This document shows positions 16,850 through 24,865 of a stretch of DNA of 64,000 bases, one piece after another. Numbering within the stretch: position 1 is the first letter of the stretch; each line of letters opens with the position of its first letter. A model generated the notes under the pieces. That model saw only the letters and a list, made by a program, of their open reading frames with translations, was not told the DNA's origin and ran no database searches. Source of the DNA: Methanococcoides sp. LMO-2 (lineage in GTDB: Archaea; Halobacteriota; Methanosarcinia; Methanosarcinales; Methanosarcinaceae); assembly GCF_038432375.1 (NCBI RefSeq), contig NZ_JBCAUS010000002.1, positions 434,001 to 498,000 on the forward strand, in the 5' to 3' direction. A program made the position numbers and the translations under genes.

Positions 16850-17836
16850 TCAGTTTTTGATATTATCCCCCAAAGTTATGACTACATTTCCTACTTCTCC
16901 CTCTGTTTCTACATACCTGTAAGCCTCGACAATTTGTTCCGGCAGATAGCTTCTATCAATGACCGATTTTAGCTTCCCGGCCTCAATAAGCTCTTTAAGC
17001 TCTTTGAGGAAGGTAAGACGCTTTGGAACTGGCAGAAGACCTGTGGCTGAAAACTTGGCTTTTTTACTGCCTATCTTTGAAGTCCATAACATTTGAAGAA
17101 GGATCGCTATCCCGGGAAATGTTCTAAGATATATGCCTTTTTGCGTTAGCGAACCTTTACAACGTGAAAATGAAGTCTTGCTCTCCACGTCAAAGATAAT
17201 GTTATATGTCTCACCACTTTTGGTAAAATCCTCTTTGGTGTTATCAATTACCTTATCTGCTCCCAGAGATTTCACCAGTTCTAAATTCGTGGTACTGCAT
17301 ACCCCGGTAACTTCTGCTCCAAAGTACCTGGCGATCTGTATCGCAGCTGTACCCATACTTCCAGAAGCGCCATTGATAAGGACTTTCTGTCCGCTCTGAA
17401 TATTTGCCTTATCTTTAAGAAAATTCCATGCTGCTAATGCCCCACAGACGGGAGCAGCTTCCTTATAGGACATGTTGTCTGGCATTATATCCAGAAAATC
17501 CTCTTCAGGAATACATACAAACTCGGCATAACAACCACAATCGGCACCGTTCGTTCCAAATACCTTGTCGCCTTTTTTAAATCGCTTTACATTTTTACCC
17601 ACTGCTTCGATTTCTCCGGCAAACTCAGAGCCTTGTATAGCCCTTCTTGGCCTTATAAGACCAGTGAAAAATCTTGTAATATAAGGAGTACCCTTTAGCA
17701 TCATTATGTCTGATATTGTTACTGCTGCCGCATGAATTTTTATGAGAACTTCATTGTCCTTTAGTATTGGTTTAGCTACTTCTTTTAATTCAAGAACATC
17801 CGCTGGCCCATATTTTGTGGCTATAATCGCTTTCAT
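16850..17836 (-). CDS. MDR-family NAD(P)-dependent oxidoreductase (quinone reductase-like)
   Basis: A 328-residue medium-chain dehydrogenase/reductase. The GroES-like fold (KAIIATKYGPADVLELKEV, GSEFAGEIEAVGKNVK, GDKVFGT) is followed by a nucleotide-binding motif GASGSMGTAAIQIARYFGA (about residue 157). The zinc-binding cysteines of alcohol dehydrogenases are missing, so it is more like zinc-free quinone or enone reductases using NADPH. The substrate is unknown. It sits between two DUF4386 genes on the same strand, suggesting a shared inducible unit acting on a membrane-soluble compound, which is inference. Confidence 0.82.
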   Translation of the reverse strand: MKAIIATKYGPADVLELKEVAKPILKDNEVLIKIHAAAVTISDIMMLKGTPYITRFFTGLIRPRRAIQGSEFAGEIEAVGKNVKRFKKGDKVFGTNGADCGCYAEFVCIPEEDFLDIMPDNMSYKEAAPVCGALAAWNFLKDKANIQSGQKVLINGASGSMGTAAIQIARYFGAEVTGVCSTTNLELVKSLGADKVIDNTKEDFTKSGETYNIIFDVESKTSFSRCKGSLTQKGIYLRTFPGIAILLQMLWTSKIGSKKAKFSATGLLPVPKRLTFLKELKELIEAGKLKSVIDRSYLPEQIVEAYRYVETEGEVGNVVITLGDNIKN

Positions 17837-17869
17837 TTGTGTATCTTTCCATATTATAGATGTGCTTCT

Positions 17870-18619
17870 TCAAACTTCATCTGTATCTGTTCTGGCAGAC
17901 GTGGAAGCGATCGCAGATGGATCGAAACCTTTCACTATAAGCCATATCGAGAGCATAATCTCGGCCACAGCGATAGGAAGGGCAAAGATGAGCTCCAATC
18001 CCACCTCTGAAATTCCGGAAAACATATCAATATTGATCAGCACAGAACCGGTCAACAAAGCTATAGCAGCAATGAAGCCCCAAGCCGATATGAATCGTGG
18101 AACGAGCTTTGATCTATATAATACATAATAAAGCATCAGGGATCCTAAAGCAAAAGCGATATGGTAGATCAGTCCCTGTGTGCCAGCCCACTGATCTACT
18201 GACTGTATCGAGCTTCCTATATACTGGAAATATGAAGCATCAACACCTCCTTTGCTCAAATAGTCCTGACTTAGATTGACCAGTAGCAGCTTACTGATAT
18301 AAGCAACACTTAAGAGCGCAGCCTCAAACAATCTGAAAACGACATATCCCAGTGCCAGGACTTCATTGTACTTTTTTAAGACTGGAAACAGGAACAATGA
18401 TAAAAGAACTACTGCAGGAACACCTGTAAACTCTATAAGAATTCCAGTTATCACAACTACTTTGTTCGGATAAGCATTGTCCAGATAATCCGGAGAATCC
18501 AGAATTGGCTTGTAAAGAGCCTCTCCAACAAAAAGCATGACGATTGCAAATATGAACAATATTCCCACAATTATTGCGGTCTTTCTGTAGGAGTTCATAT
18601 TTTCATCGATTTCTTCCAT
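17870..18619 (-). CDS. DUF4386 family membrane protein (copy B)
   Basis: A 249-residue paralogue of the 15512-16195 protein, with the same plan: SYRKTAIIVGILFIF, YKPILDSPDYL, EVLALGYVVFRLFEAALL, SKLVPRFISAWGFI and the tail KGFDPSAIASTSARTDTDEV. About seven helices are visible. The ATG at 18619 lies nine bases after a 30-bp near-perfect palindrome whose last bases also supply the GGGAG ribosome binding site. It is the first gene of the leftward cluster with the oxidoreductase and the other membrane proteins, so the palindrome probably controls the whole group. Confidence 0.78.
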   Translation of the reverse strand: MEEIDENMNSYRKTAIIVGILFIFAIVMLFVGEALYKPILDSPDYLDNAYPNKVVVITGILIEFTGVPAVVLLSLFLFPVLKKYNEVLALGYVVFRLFEAALLSVAYISKLLLVNLSQDYLSKGGVDASYFQYIGSSIQSVDQWAGTQGLIYHIAFALGSLMLYYVLYRSKLVPRFISAWGFIAAIALLTGSVLINIDMFSGISEVGLELIFALPIAVAEIMLSIWLIVKGFDPSAIASTSARTDTDEV

Positions 18620-18624
18620 CTAAC

Positions 18625-18654
18625 ACCACTCCCACTTTATAAAGTGGGAGAGGT
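18625..18654. promoter_or_regulatory. 30-bp near-perfect palindrome at the DUF4386 cluster start
   Basis: CTCCCACTTTA (18629-18639) directly joins its exact complement TAAAGTGGGAG (18640-18650); after one mismatched pair the symmetry continues for three bases (ACC/GGT). The centre TTTATAAA is TATA-like and the minus-strand 3' arm contains the ribosome binding site for the 18619 ATG. It could be an operator for a dimeric repressor or an RNA hairpin that hides the ribosome site. Confidence 0.6.
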
Positions 18655-18809
18655 AACTATTTAATATTTTTGGATGCGTGCACCTTTGTTGAGATCTGGC
18701 GTTCTCCTCCCGGGAACAATTGAATTTTATAATTCTCCACAGCTCGCACACTTTTTTTAGCGTTGTAAATAATCCAATTTGCCATGCAGAAACAAATATG
18801 AATACTTCC

Positions 18810-20213
18810 TCAGAGCTGCGGAGGCTGCCAGCCACCCATGGCCTTCTCAATGTACTGAGCCACAGCCAGAGCAACGTCTTCTCTCCACGGACGAGCTACC
18901 ACCTGTACGCCAATGGGCAATCCTTCCGGTGAAGTACCGGCACGAACAACTGCACCGGGCCACCCGGTCAGGTTATAGGTCATAGTATAGCTAAATGCAG
19001 AGAAATTTTCGAACGTGGTTCCATGAGGCATAGCAGGAGATGCACACACAGGACAGATCATCACATCATAGTTCTCCATGAAAGAGAGCATTTTACTGCG
19101 GAACCTGTCCAGCTGGATCAACAATTCACTAAAATCAGCAGATGATCCGGCTTTAGAGTGGCACTCTTCTAAAATGCCTTTTGTAAAGGGATGGATTTCA
19201 GTTGTCCCTGCAATCTCTAAGGGCTTTTCAATACAATACCCTGCATCTGCTTCAAACATAGCATTCTCGAGCCAAAAGGACTGTTCAATACCTTCAGGTA
19301 TGTCTTCTGTCACTTCCATACCCGCATCTGAAAGCACCTCTGCTGTATTCATTACGACCTTAGATATTTCCGGCGTAGGCGGTATGATACCATTATCTGT
19401 GTAAACCGCGGCACGCAGTTTATCAATCTCAACTTTATCAGGATCATCCAGAGGCATAGGGACAATCGCAGGATCGTGCCAGTCAACCCCTGCAATGATC
19501 GGGAGTGTTAAGATCAGATCTTCTACGAACCTTGCCATTGGTCCGGCCTGCCATAATGGAGTTATGTGTCCGAATGGAGGCTGAAAGTGACCTGTTAATG
19601 GCACTCGTCCTGCAGTTGGCTTGATTCCGGCTATGCCACAGAAATGGGATGGTAAACGAATGCTTCCCCCTGCATCATTACCCAGACCTAATGGAGATCC
19701 GCCCGCAGCAATAATGGCTGCTTCTCCTCCACTGCTACCCCCGGATGTAAGCGAAAGATCGTAAGGGTTCGATGTACGTCCATAGACTAGATTATCGCTC
19801 TCAAATCCAAGAGCAAGTTCCGGAAGATTTGTCTTTCCCAATAAGATGCCACCTGCCTCCTTCATTCGGGTTACAATGGTAGCGTCCTGAGCCGGAATAA
19901 AGGATGAACGCCCTTTAGTTCCTGATGTGCAAGTAATTCCTTTTACCTCTGCATTATCTTTGACCGTAAATGGTACACCGTGAAGCGGCCCTTTAATGTC
20001 TCCCCGTGCAAGAGCAGCATCGGCTTTTCGAGCCTGTTCCCGGGCCTCATTGGCCTGAAGCTGTACGATCGCGTTCAAGTCAGGATTTACTTCTTCGATC
20101 CGCTCTAAGTACGCTTCAACAACTTCTTCAGAACTGATCTCTTTTGAACGAATAGCCTGTGCCAGTGATTTAGCAGATGAATATATGATATTATCCAATA
20201 ACTTTACCCCCAT
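18810..20213 (-). CDS. Amidase (amidase-signature family)
   Basis: A 467-residue enzyme that hydrolyses a carboxamide to an acid and ammonia. The Ser-cisSer-Lys machinery is visible: FTVKDNAEVKG with the catalytic lysine (about residue 84), GGSSGGEAAIIAAGG (about 160), and GLGNDAGGSIRLPSHFCG carrying the nucleophile serine. GIKPTAGRVP follows, as in GatA relatives. It is not next to gatB or gatC and lacks GatA-specific context, so it is probably a catabolic or detoxifying amidase rather than the tRNA amidotransferase; the substrate is unknown. No protein partner is obvious. Confidence 0.87.
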   Translation of the reverse strand: MGVKLLDNIIYSSAKSLAQAIRSKEISSEEVVEAYLERIEEVNPDLNAIVQLQANEAREQARKADAALARGDIKGPLHGVPFTVKDNAEVKGITCTSGTKGRSSFIPAQDATIVTRMKEAGGILLGKTNLPELALGFESDNLVYGRTSNPYDLSLTSGGSSGGEAAIIAAGGSPLGLGNDAGGSIRLPSHFCGIAGIKPTAGRVPLTGHFQPPFGHITPLWQAGPMARFVEDLILTLPIIAGVDWHDPAIVPMPLDDPDKVEIDKLRAAVYTDNGIIPPTPEISKVVMNTAEVLSDAGMEVTEDIPEGIEQSFWLENAMFEADAGYCIEKPLEIAGTTEIHPFTKGILEECHSKAGSSADFSELLIQLDRFRSKMLSFMENYDVMICPVCASPAMPHGTTFENFSAFSYTMTYNLTGWPGAVVRAGTSPEGLPIGVQVVARPWREDVALAVAQYIEKAMGGWQPPQL

Positions 20214-20608
20214 TGTAAAATTATTAATATATAAATATAAAATCTTCGCTTATCTTGCTTTCATAGATGATGTTATGTTTTAGTTTAATTGTAGGTGGAG
20301 ATCCCAGAATAAAACCTTTTGATCTTCGATCCCGGAATAAAAAAATCCATATGATCATGAGACTGCATATCAAAAATGATCACAATAGATATCTCAAATT
20401 TATTGATCTTTGTTATTACAAAACTATTGCATTTTTTGATATCATTAGATTATTACAAAATGATCAGTCACAATATCTTTAAAAATTTCCAGAAATCCAT
20501 AAATTATATAAGTAATATCGTTTCAATTAAGGGACACTAAGGGATTGCAACCTTATACACTATTACTCAACATTGAAAGGGCATTCAATGTAAACTGGAG
20601 ATTTTAGT
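20214..20608. other. Divergent amidase/otaA intergenic region
   Basis: About 395 AT-rich bases. Towards otaA there is a TATA box AATTATATAAG (20502-20512) predicting a transcript start near 20537, then an inverted repeat ACATTGA (20570-20576) and TCAATGT (20585-20591), and the GGAG site at 20597. A 71-codon open frame at 20267-20482 has no coding features. Confidence 0.5.
20502..20591 (+). promoter_or_regulatory. otaA promoter and leader hairpin
   Basis: TATA box AATTATATAAG at 20502-20512. The predicted leader carries a 7-bp perfect hairpin, ACATTGA-loop of eight-TCAATGT (20570-20591), whose 3' arm includes an ATG followed immediately by TAA in the otaA frame. Confidence 0.45.
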
Positions 20609-21799
20609 ATCTTAAAGCCAAAAAAAAAAATTGAAGTACGAAATTTAACTAAGATTTTTGGGAAGCGTCCCAAAAAAGCTCTTTCTCTCATCGAAAATGG
20701 TTCCTCAAAAAGTGAAATTTTTGAAAAGACCGGTCAGAACGTTGGACTCTACAACGTTAATTTCGATATCTACGAAGGCGAAATTTTTGTAATAATGGGC
20801 CTCTCCGGCTCCGGAAAATCCACTCTTTTGCGCTGTATTAACCGCCTGATTGAACCAACCGATGGACATGTCCTCCTTGATGGTGACGATGTGGCCACTG
20901 CAACCTCTGAAGAACTGCGGGAAATGCGCAGGAAAAAGATGGGAATGGTCTTCCAGAATTTTGCACTTATTCCCCACAGAACCGTTCTTGACAACGTTGC
21001 TTACGGCCTGGAGATACAGGGAGTGTCAAAAGATGAGAGGTATCCTAAAGCGGTAGAAGCAATCGAGACAGTTGGCCTTAAAGGATATGAAGAAAGCAAG
21101 ACCTCCCAGCTCAGCGGAGGTATGCAGCAAAGGGTCGGACTTGCAAGAGCACTTGCAACTGATCCTGACATCCTTCTAATGGATGAAGCTTTCAGTGCTC
21201 TTGACCCCCTCATAAGAAGCGAGATGCAGGATGAGCTGCTTGCACTTGAGGACAAGATGCAGAAAACCATCGTTTTTGTCTCCCATGACCTCGATGAGGC
21301 GCTGAAACTGGGCGATCGGATCATGATAATGAATGACGGGAAGATCGCACAGATAGGTACTGCTGAAGAGATCCTTACCGAACCTGCGGATGATTATGTC
21401 TCAAAGTTCGTTGCAGGTGTTGACAGAACAAAGATCTTCACAGCAGAAGCGGTGATGAAGCGTGCCGAACCTGTGGTATCGATCAACTCCGGTCCGAAAG
21501 TGGCCTTACAGTTGATGAGAGAACATGGAATCTCTTCTATCTTTGTCGTAAACAGGGAGAAGCACGTAGAGGGCATCATTACAGTAGATGATGCAGTAAG
21601 TGCTTCCAAAGAAGGAAAGACACTGAGGGACATCATGTCAGATGATGTCACTGCCATTCATCCCGATACACCTTTGAATGAGCTTATCCCGATAATTGAG
21701 AACAGTTCACCCCTTGCAGTTACAAGGGATGATGGAAAACTGACAGGGATAATCGTAAGGGGAAGTGTGCTTGGTGCACTTGCCATCGAGGAGGTGTGA
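20609..21799 (+). CDS. otaA: Glycine betaine ABC transporter ATP-binding protein with CBS domains
   Basis: ATPase of an OpuA/Ota-type importer for glycine betaine. From its N-terminus KKKIEVRNLTKIFGKRPKKA through Walker A GLSGSGKST, signature LSGGMQQRVGLARAL, Walker B ILLMDEAFSALDP and H-loop VSHDLDEAL it is complete, with two C-terminal CBS domains that in homologues sense ionic strength. No ATG, GTG or TTG exists in frame between the stop at 20591 and an ATG at 20795, which lies just before Walker A and would remove the conserved N-terminal strands. GGAG at 20597-20600 is eight bases from ATC 20609, chosen here as a tentative non-canonical start. The otaB ATG begins four bases after the stop. 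Confidence 0.85.
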   Translation: MLKPKKKIEVRNLTKIFGKRPKKALSLIENGSSKSEIFEKTGQNVGLYNVNFDIYEGEIFVIMGLSGSGKSTLLRCINRLIEPTDGHVLLDGDDVATATSEELREMRRKKMGMVFQNFALIPHRTVLDNVAYGLEIQGVSKDERYPKAVEAIETVGLKGYEESKTSQLSGGMQQRVGLARALATDPDILLMDEAFSALDPLIRSEMQDELLALEDKMQKTIVFVSHDLDEALKLGDRIMIMNDGKIAQIGTAEEILTEPADDYVSKFVAGVDRTKIFTAEAVMKRAEPVVSINSGPKVALQLMREHGISSIFVVNREKHVEGIITVDDAVSASKEGKTLRDIMSDDVTAIHPDTPLNELIPIIENSSPLAVTRDDGKLTGIIVRGSVLGALAIEEV

Positions 21800-21802
21800 T
21801 CA

Positions 21803-22633
21803 ATGGAATTGACCAGAATTCCGGTTGGCGAGGGCGTAGAAGTTCTTGTTACCTGGATCGAAGCTAATTTCGGATTCTTACTTGATGTTTTCAGTGATGT
21901 GACCGATTACATGATCTCAGGCCTTAATGATGGCCTGCTCATGTTCCCGCCGATACTGTTCACACTGATCATCGCAGTTGGTGCATATTTCATTGGGAAT
22001 AAAGATAAAAGACTTGCAATTGGAAGTGCTGTTGGACTGCTATTGCTGGAGAACCTGGGACTTTGGGAATTATCGATGGAGACGATCGCACTTGTCCTCT
22101 CATCAGCATTCCTTGCATTGCTTATTGCAATTCCCCTGGGAATTCTTTCAGCAAAGAACGAGATGATATTCCATGTGCTCAAGCCAATACTTGACCTGAT
22201 GCAGACAATGCCTTCATTTGTGTACCTTATTCCTGCAGTCATTTTCTTCGGACTTGGAAATGTCCCGGGACTTGTTGCGACCATTGTTTTCGCAATGCCT
22301 CCTGCTATCAGGCTTACGAACCTTGGCATCAGGCAGGTTCCCAAAGAGCTTACAGAAGTGGCCGATGCATTCGGTTCTACCCCATGGCAGAAACTTGTCA
22401 AGGTGGAACTTCCAACCGCATTGCCAAGCATAATGGCAGGTGTCAACCAATGTATCATGCTCTCACTTTCAATGGTGGTAATTGCTGCCATGATCGGTGC
22501 AAGGGGACTGGGTTACCAGGTTCTCATTGGTATCCAGAGGGTCGATATCGGCCAGGGATTCGAAGCAGGACTTGGTATCGTGATCATTGCGATCATACTT
22601 GACAGGTTCACACAGCATCTTACGCCTAAGTAA
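21803..22633 (+). CDS. otaB: Glycine betaine ABC transporter permease
   Basis: Membrane subunit of the betaine importer, 276 residues with about six helices. The binding-protein-dependent permease loop, DAFGSTPWQKLVKVELPTALPSI in two adjoining blocks (about residues 188-210), docks onto OtaA. TMPSFVYLIPAVIFFGLG and ARGLGYQVLIGIQ are typical of ProW/OpuAB. The first 50 residues form a short soluble region ending in a helix, as in ProW. It starts three bases after otaA. Confidence 0.9.
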   Translation: MELTRIPVGEGVEVLVTWIEANFGFLLDVFSDVTDYMISGLNDGLLMFPPILFTLIIAVGAYFIGNKDKRLAIGSAVGLLLLENLGLWELSMETIALVLSSAFLALLIAIPLGILSAKNEMIFHVLKPILDLMQTMPSFVYLIPAVIFFGLGNVPGLVATIVFAMPPAIRLTNLGIRQVPKELTEVADAFGSTPWQKLVKVELPTALPSIMAGVNQCIMLSLSMVVIAAMIGARGLGYQVLIGIQRVDIGQGFEAGLGIVIIAIILDRFTQHLTPK

Positions 22634-22646
22634 GATGCTTATTTTT

Positions 22647-22667
22647 CATAACGGCAAAGGCCGTATG
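22647..22667 (+). terminator. Small hairpin between otaB and otaC
   Basis: CATA-ACGGC and GCCGT-ATG pair around AAAG with one bulged base. It may allow partial termination or RNA processing so that the binding protein is made in different amounts from the membrane complex; this is inference. Confidence 0.3.
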
Positions 22668-22714
22668 ATTTCTATACAAAAATGAATTGGAGAATACTAT
22701 AAGTTTGTGATATT

Positions 22715-23596
22715 TTGAACAGGAAAACGAAATCATTAATGTTGATTTTAGTATTGATGGTGACCCTTTTTGCTGCAGGTTGTGCAGAGCAGGGTGATGC
22801 AAATGAAGATGGAGCTGCTTCTGAAAAACAGGAAGTAACCGTTGGATATGTCCTCTGGGACGGAGAGATCGCAAGTACAAATGTGATCCAGCAGGTACTT
22901 GAGATGAAAGGCTATGATGTTGAGATCATTGCAGTTGATGCAGGAGCACTTTACCAGGGTCTTTCACAGGGAGACTTCGATTTCACAACATCTGCATGGT
23001 TACCTATCACACAGGAGAACTACTGGAACCAGTATGGTGACCAGGTTGTCAACGTAAGACACAACCTTGAAGGATGCCAGCTTGGACTTGCAGTACCTAC
23101 ATACGTTGAAGTTAATTCCATCGATGAGCTCAATGCCAACAAGGAAGCATTTGATTCAGAGATAATCGGCATCGATCCTGGTGCAGGTATCATGCAGAAC
23201 ACCGAAAATGCAATTGAAGCATACGAGCTTGATTATACACTTATCTCAAGCAGTACAGCCGGAATGACTGCTGAACTTAGCAGGGCTATCGCTGATGAGG
23301 AGCCTATTATAGTTACACTCTGGTCACCACACTGGGCATTCGGTCGCTGGGATCTCAAATATCTCGATGATCCTGAAGGTATATTTGGCCAGGCAGATAA
23401 TGTGGACACCCTTGCACGTATGGGTCTTGAAGAAGACATGCCTGAAGTGTATGATTTGCTCACAAGATTCCAGTGGTCACATGAGGACATTCAGTCTGTA
23501 ATGCTTGACATGGAGAACGGTATGTCTCCTGAAGAGGCTGCCGCAAAGTGGATCGAGAACAATCCAGAAAAGGTAAACGAGTGGCTTGGTGAGTAA
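22715..23596 (+). CDS. otaC: Glycine betaine-binding lipoprotein
   Basis: Substrate-binding protein of the Ota system, 293 residues. TTG 22715 starts a lipoprotein signal (RKTKSLMLILVLMVTLFAAGC, lipobox LFAAGC shown at its end) followed by an acidic linker and the OpuAC-type fold: VTVGYVLWDGEIAST, SQGDFDFTTSAWLPITQ with the conserved tryptophan that helps form an aromatic cage for quaternary amines, GIDPGAGIMQNTENAI, and VTLWSPHWAFGRWDLKYLDDP. The product ends in EKVNEWLGE. It is the third gene of the transporter set and is followed by a palindromic terminator. Confidence 0.9.
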   Translation: MNRKTKSLMLILVLMVTLFAAGCAEQGDANEDGAASEKQEVTVGYVLWDGEIASTNVIQQVLEMKGYDVEIIAVDAGALYQGLSQGDFDFTTSAWLPITQENYWNQYGDQVVNVRHNLEGCQLGLAVPTYVEVNSIDELNANKEAFDSEIIGIDPGAGIMQNTENAIEAYELDYTLISSSTAGMTAELSRAIADEEPIIVTLWSPHWAFGRWDLKYLDDPEGIFGQADNVDTLARMGLEEDMPEVYDLLTRFQWSHEDIQSVMLDMENGMSPEEAAAKWIENNPEKVNEWLGE

Positions 23597-23618
23597 TTAC
23601 TCACCCCACTTTTCATTT
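23588..23618 (+). terminator. Palindromic terminator at the otaC stop
   Basis: GGTGAGTAA (23588-23596) and TTACTCACC (23597-23605) form a perfect 18-bp palindrome that includes the otaC stop codon, followed by CCACTTTTCATTTTA. Confidence 0.5.
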
Positions 23619-23774
23619 TAGCTAATATACATATTTTAGCTACAATACCTGAAAAGGATCTGTGTTCTCTGTCCTTCTTCAAATTTATGTTTGGGTCGGA
23701 TCAAACAGGGTTTCCTTCCCTATCTTCAATATTTGCATAAAATCCCTGTATCTAAATAATCAGGAGGAAAAAAG

Positions 23775-24650
23775 TTGAAAAATAAATCAATATACGTGTT
23801 AGCATGTTTCATGCTTGCACTGGCTATTATCGGAGCCGGATGTGCATCCGAAAGTAACGAAAATACAGTAGAAGAAACAGAATCTATCGTCCTTGGATAT
23901 CCTCCATGGGATGATACAAGGGCAAATACCTTCGTAATAAAGCAAGTACTTGAATCAGAGGGATATGATGTTGAGACCGTAAACGCCGATCTTGGTGCTA
24001 TTTTCCAGGGAGTTGCACAGGGAGACATCGATGTCTTTGCAGGTGCATGGTTGCCGACAACTCAGGGAACTTACTGGGAAAGATATGAAGGTGACCTTGA
24101 TTATGTTAATAACATAAGCACTGGCGCAAAGATCGGACTGGTTGTTCCAACTTATGTTACTATTGACTCCATAGACGAACTTAATGAAAATAGTGACAAG
24201 TTCGAGGGAGTTATACAGGGAATTGAACCAGGTGCAGGAATAATGGCAACCACTGAAGTTGCACTTGAAGAATACAACCTTGATTATGTATTAAGTGCAA
24301 GCAGTACAGTTGGAATGGCAACTGAGCTGCAGGATTCCATCGACAATGAAGAGTGGATGGTTGTAACCCTTTGGCAGCCACACTGGACATTTGCAAGAAT
24401 GGACCTGAAATTCCTGGAAGACCCGAAGAATGTCTATGGCGAGGGTGACAATATTGTTCTCCTGGCAAGAAATGGTCTTTCAGAGGACAAACCAGAAGCA
24501 TATGCGATTCTTGAAAGATATGAGATGGATATGTCAGATATAGCATCCATTATGATAGACCTTGAACAGGGAATGGATCAGGAAGAAGCAGCTGCAAAAT
24601 GGATCGAGAACAATCCGGAAAAGGTAAATGAGTGGTTGGGAGAACAATAA
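23775..24650 (+). CDS. Second OpuAC-type betaine-binding lipoprotein
   Basis: A 291-residue paralogue of OtaC with its own strong AGGAGG site and a TTG start at 23775. It has a lipoprotein signal ending in IIGAGC and the same fold: IVLGYPPWDDTRANT, AQGDIDVFAGAWLPTTQ, GIEPGAGIMATTEVAL, VTLWQPHWTFARMDLKFLEDP and a nearly identical C-terminus (AAAKWIENNPEKVNEWLGE). Differences in the binding loops (YPPWDDTRAN instead of YVLWDGEIAS) suggest altered affinity or ligand. It follows otaC after a terminator, so it may be transcribed separately while sharing the OtaAB membrane complex; that sharing is inference. Confidence 0.85.
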   Translation: MKNKSIYVLACFMLALAIIGAGCASESNENTVEETESIVLGYPPWDDTRANTFVIKQVLESEGYDVETVNADLGAIFQGVAQGDIDVFAGAWLPTTQGTYWERYEGDLDYVNNISTGAKIGLVVPTYVTIDSIDELNENSDKFEGVIQGIEPGAGIMATTEVALEEYNLDYVLSASSTVGMATELQDSIDNEEWMVVTLWQPHWTFARMDLKFLEDPKNVYGEGDNIVLLARNGLSEDKPEAYAILERYEMDMSDIASIMIDLEQGMDQEEAAAKWIENNPEKVNEWLGEQ

Positions 24651-24681
24651 GACAAAAACTCCCATTTTATTTTTTTTGTCT
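24650..24681 (+). terminator. Terminator-like inverted repeat after the second binding protein
   Basis: AGACAAAAA (24650-24658) and TTTTTGTCT (24673-24681) are exact complements around a loop containing CTCCCATTTTATTT. Confidence 0.5.
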
Positions 24682-24824
24682 GAAAAAGTGATCGATCATA
24701 ACTATCCAATAACAAGATCACATATTTTATTATTTAGAATTTCTACATATTCATTAATTAAGATTTAAATAAGTTTCATTCTAATGCAATTTGAAAATGG
24801 AAAAAGGGTAGAAATAGGCAGAGC

Positions 24825-24844
24825 CCACCAATTAGCGTTGGTGG
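24825..24844. terminator. GC-rich hairpin between convergent genes
   Basis: CCACCAA (24825-24831), loop TTAGCG, TTGGTGG (24838-24844). It lies just after the leftward EamA gene and could terminate it. Confidence 0.45.
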
Positions 24845-24865
24845 ACTGCTATATCTTAAAATGTT

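Noticed and set aside
18620-18874. 84-codon leftward frame upstream of the DUF4386 cluster
   Set aside because: Overlaps the palindrome and the end of the amidase gene, with no homology or ribosome site.
20267-20482. 71-codon rightward open frame in the amidase/otaA gap
   Set aside because: Low-complexity, AT-driven composition, no ribosome site and no recognisable domain.
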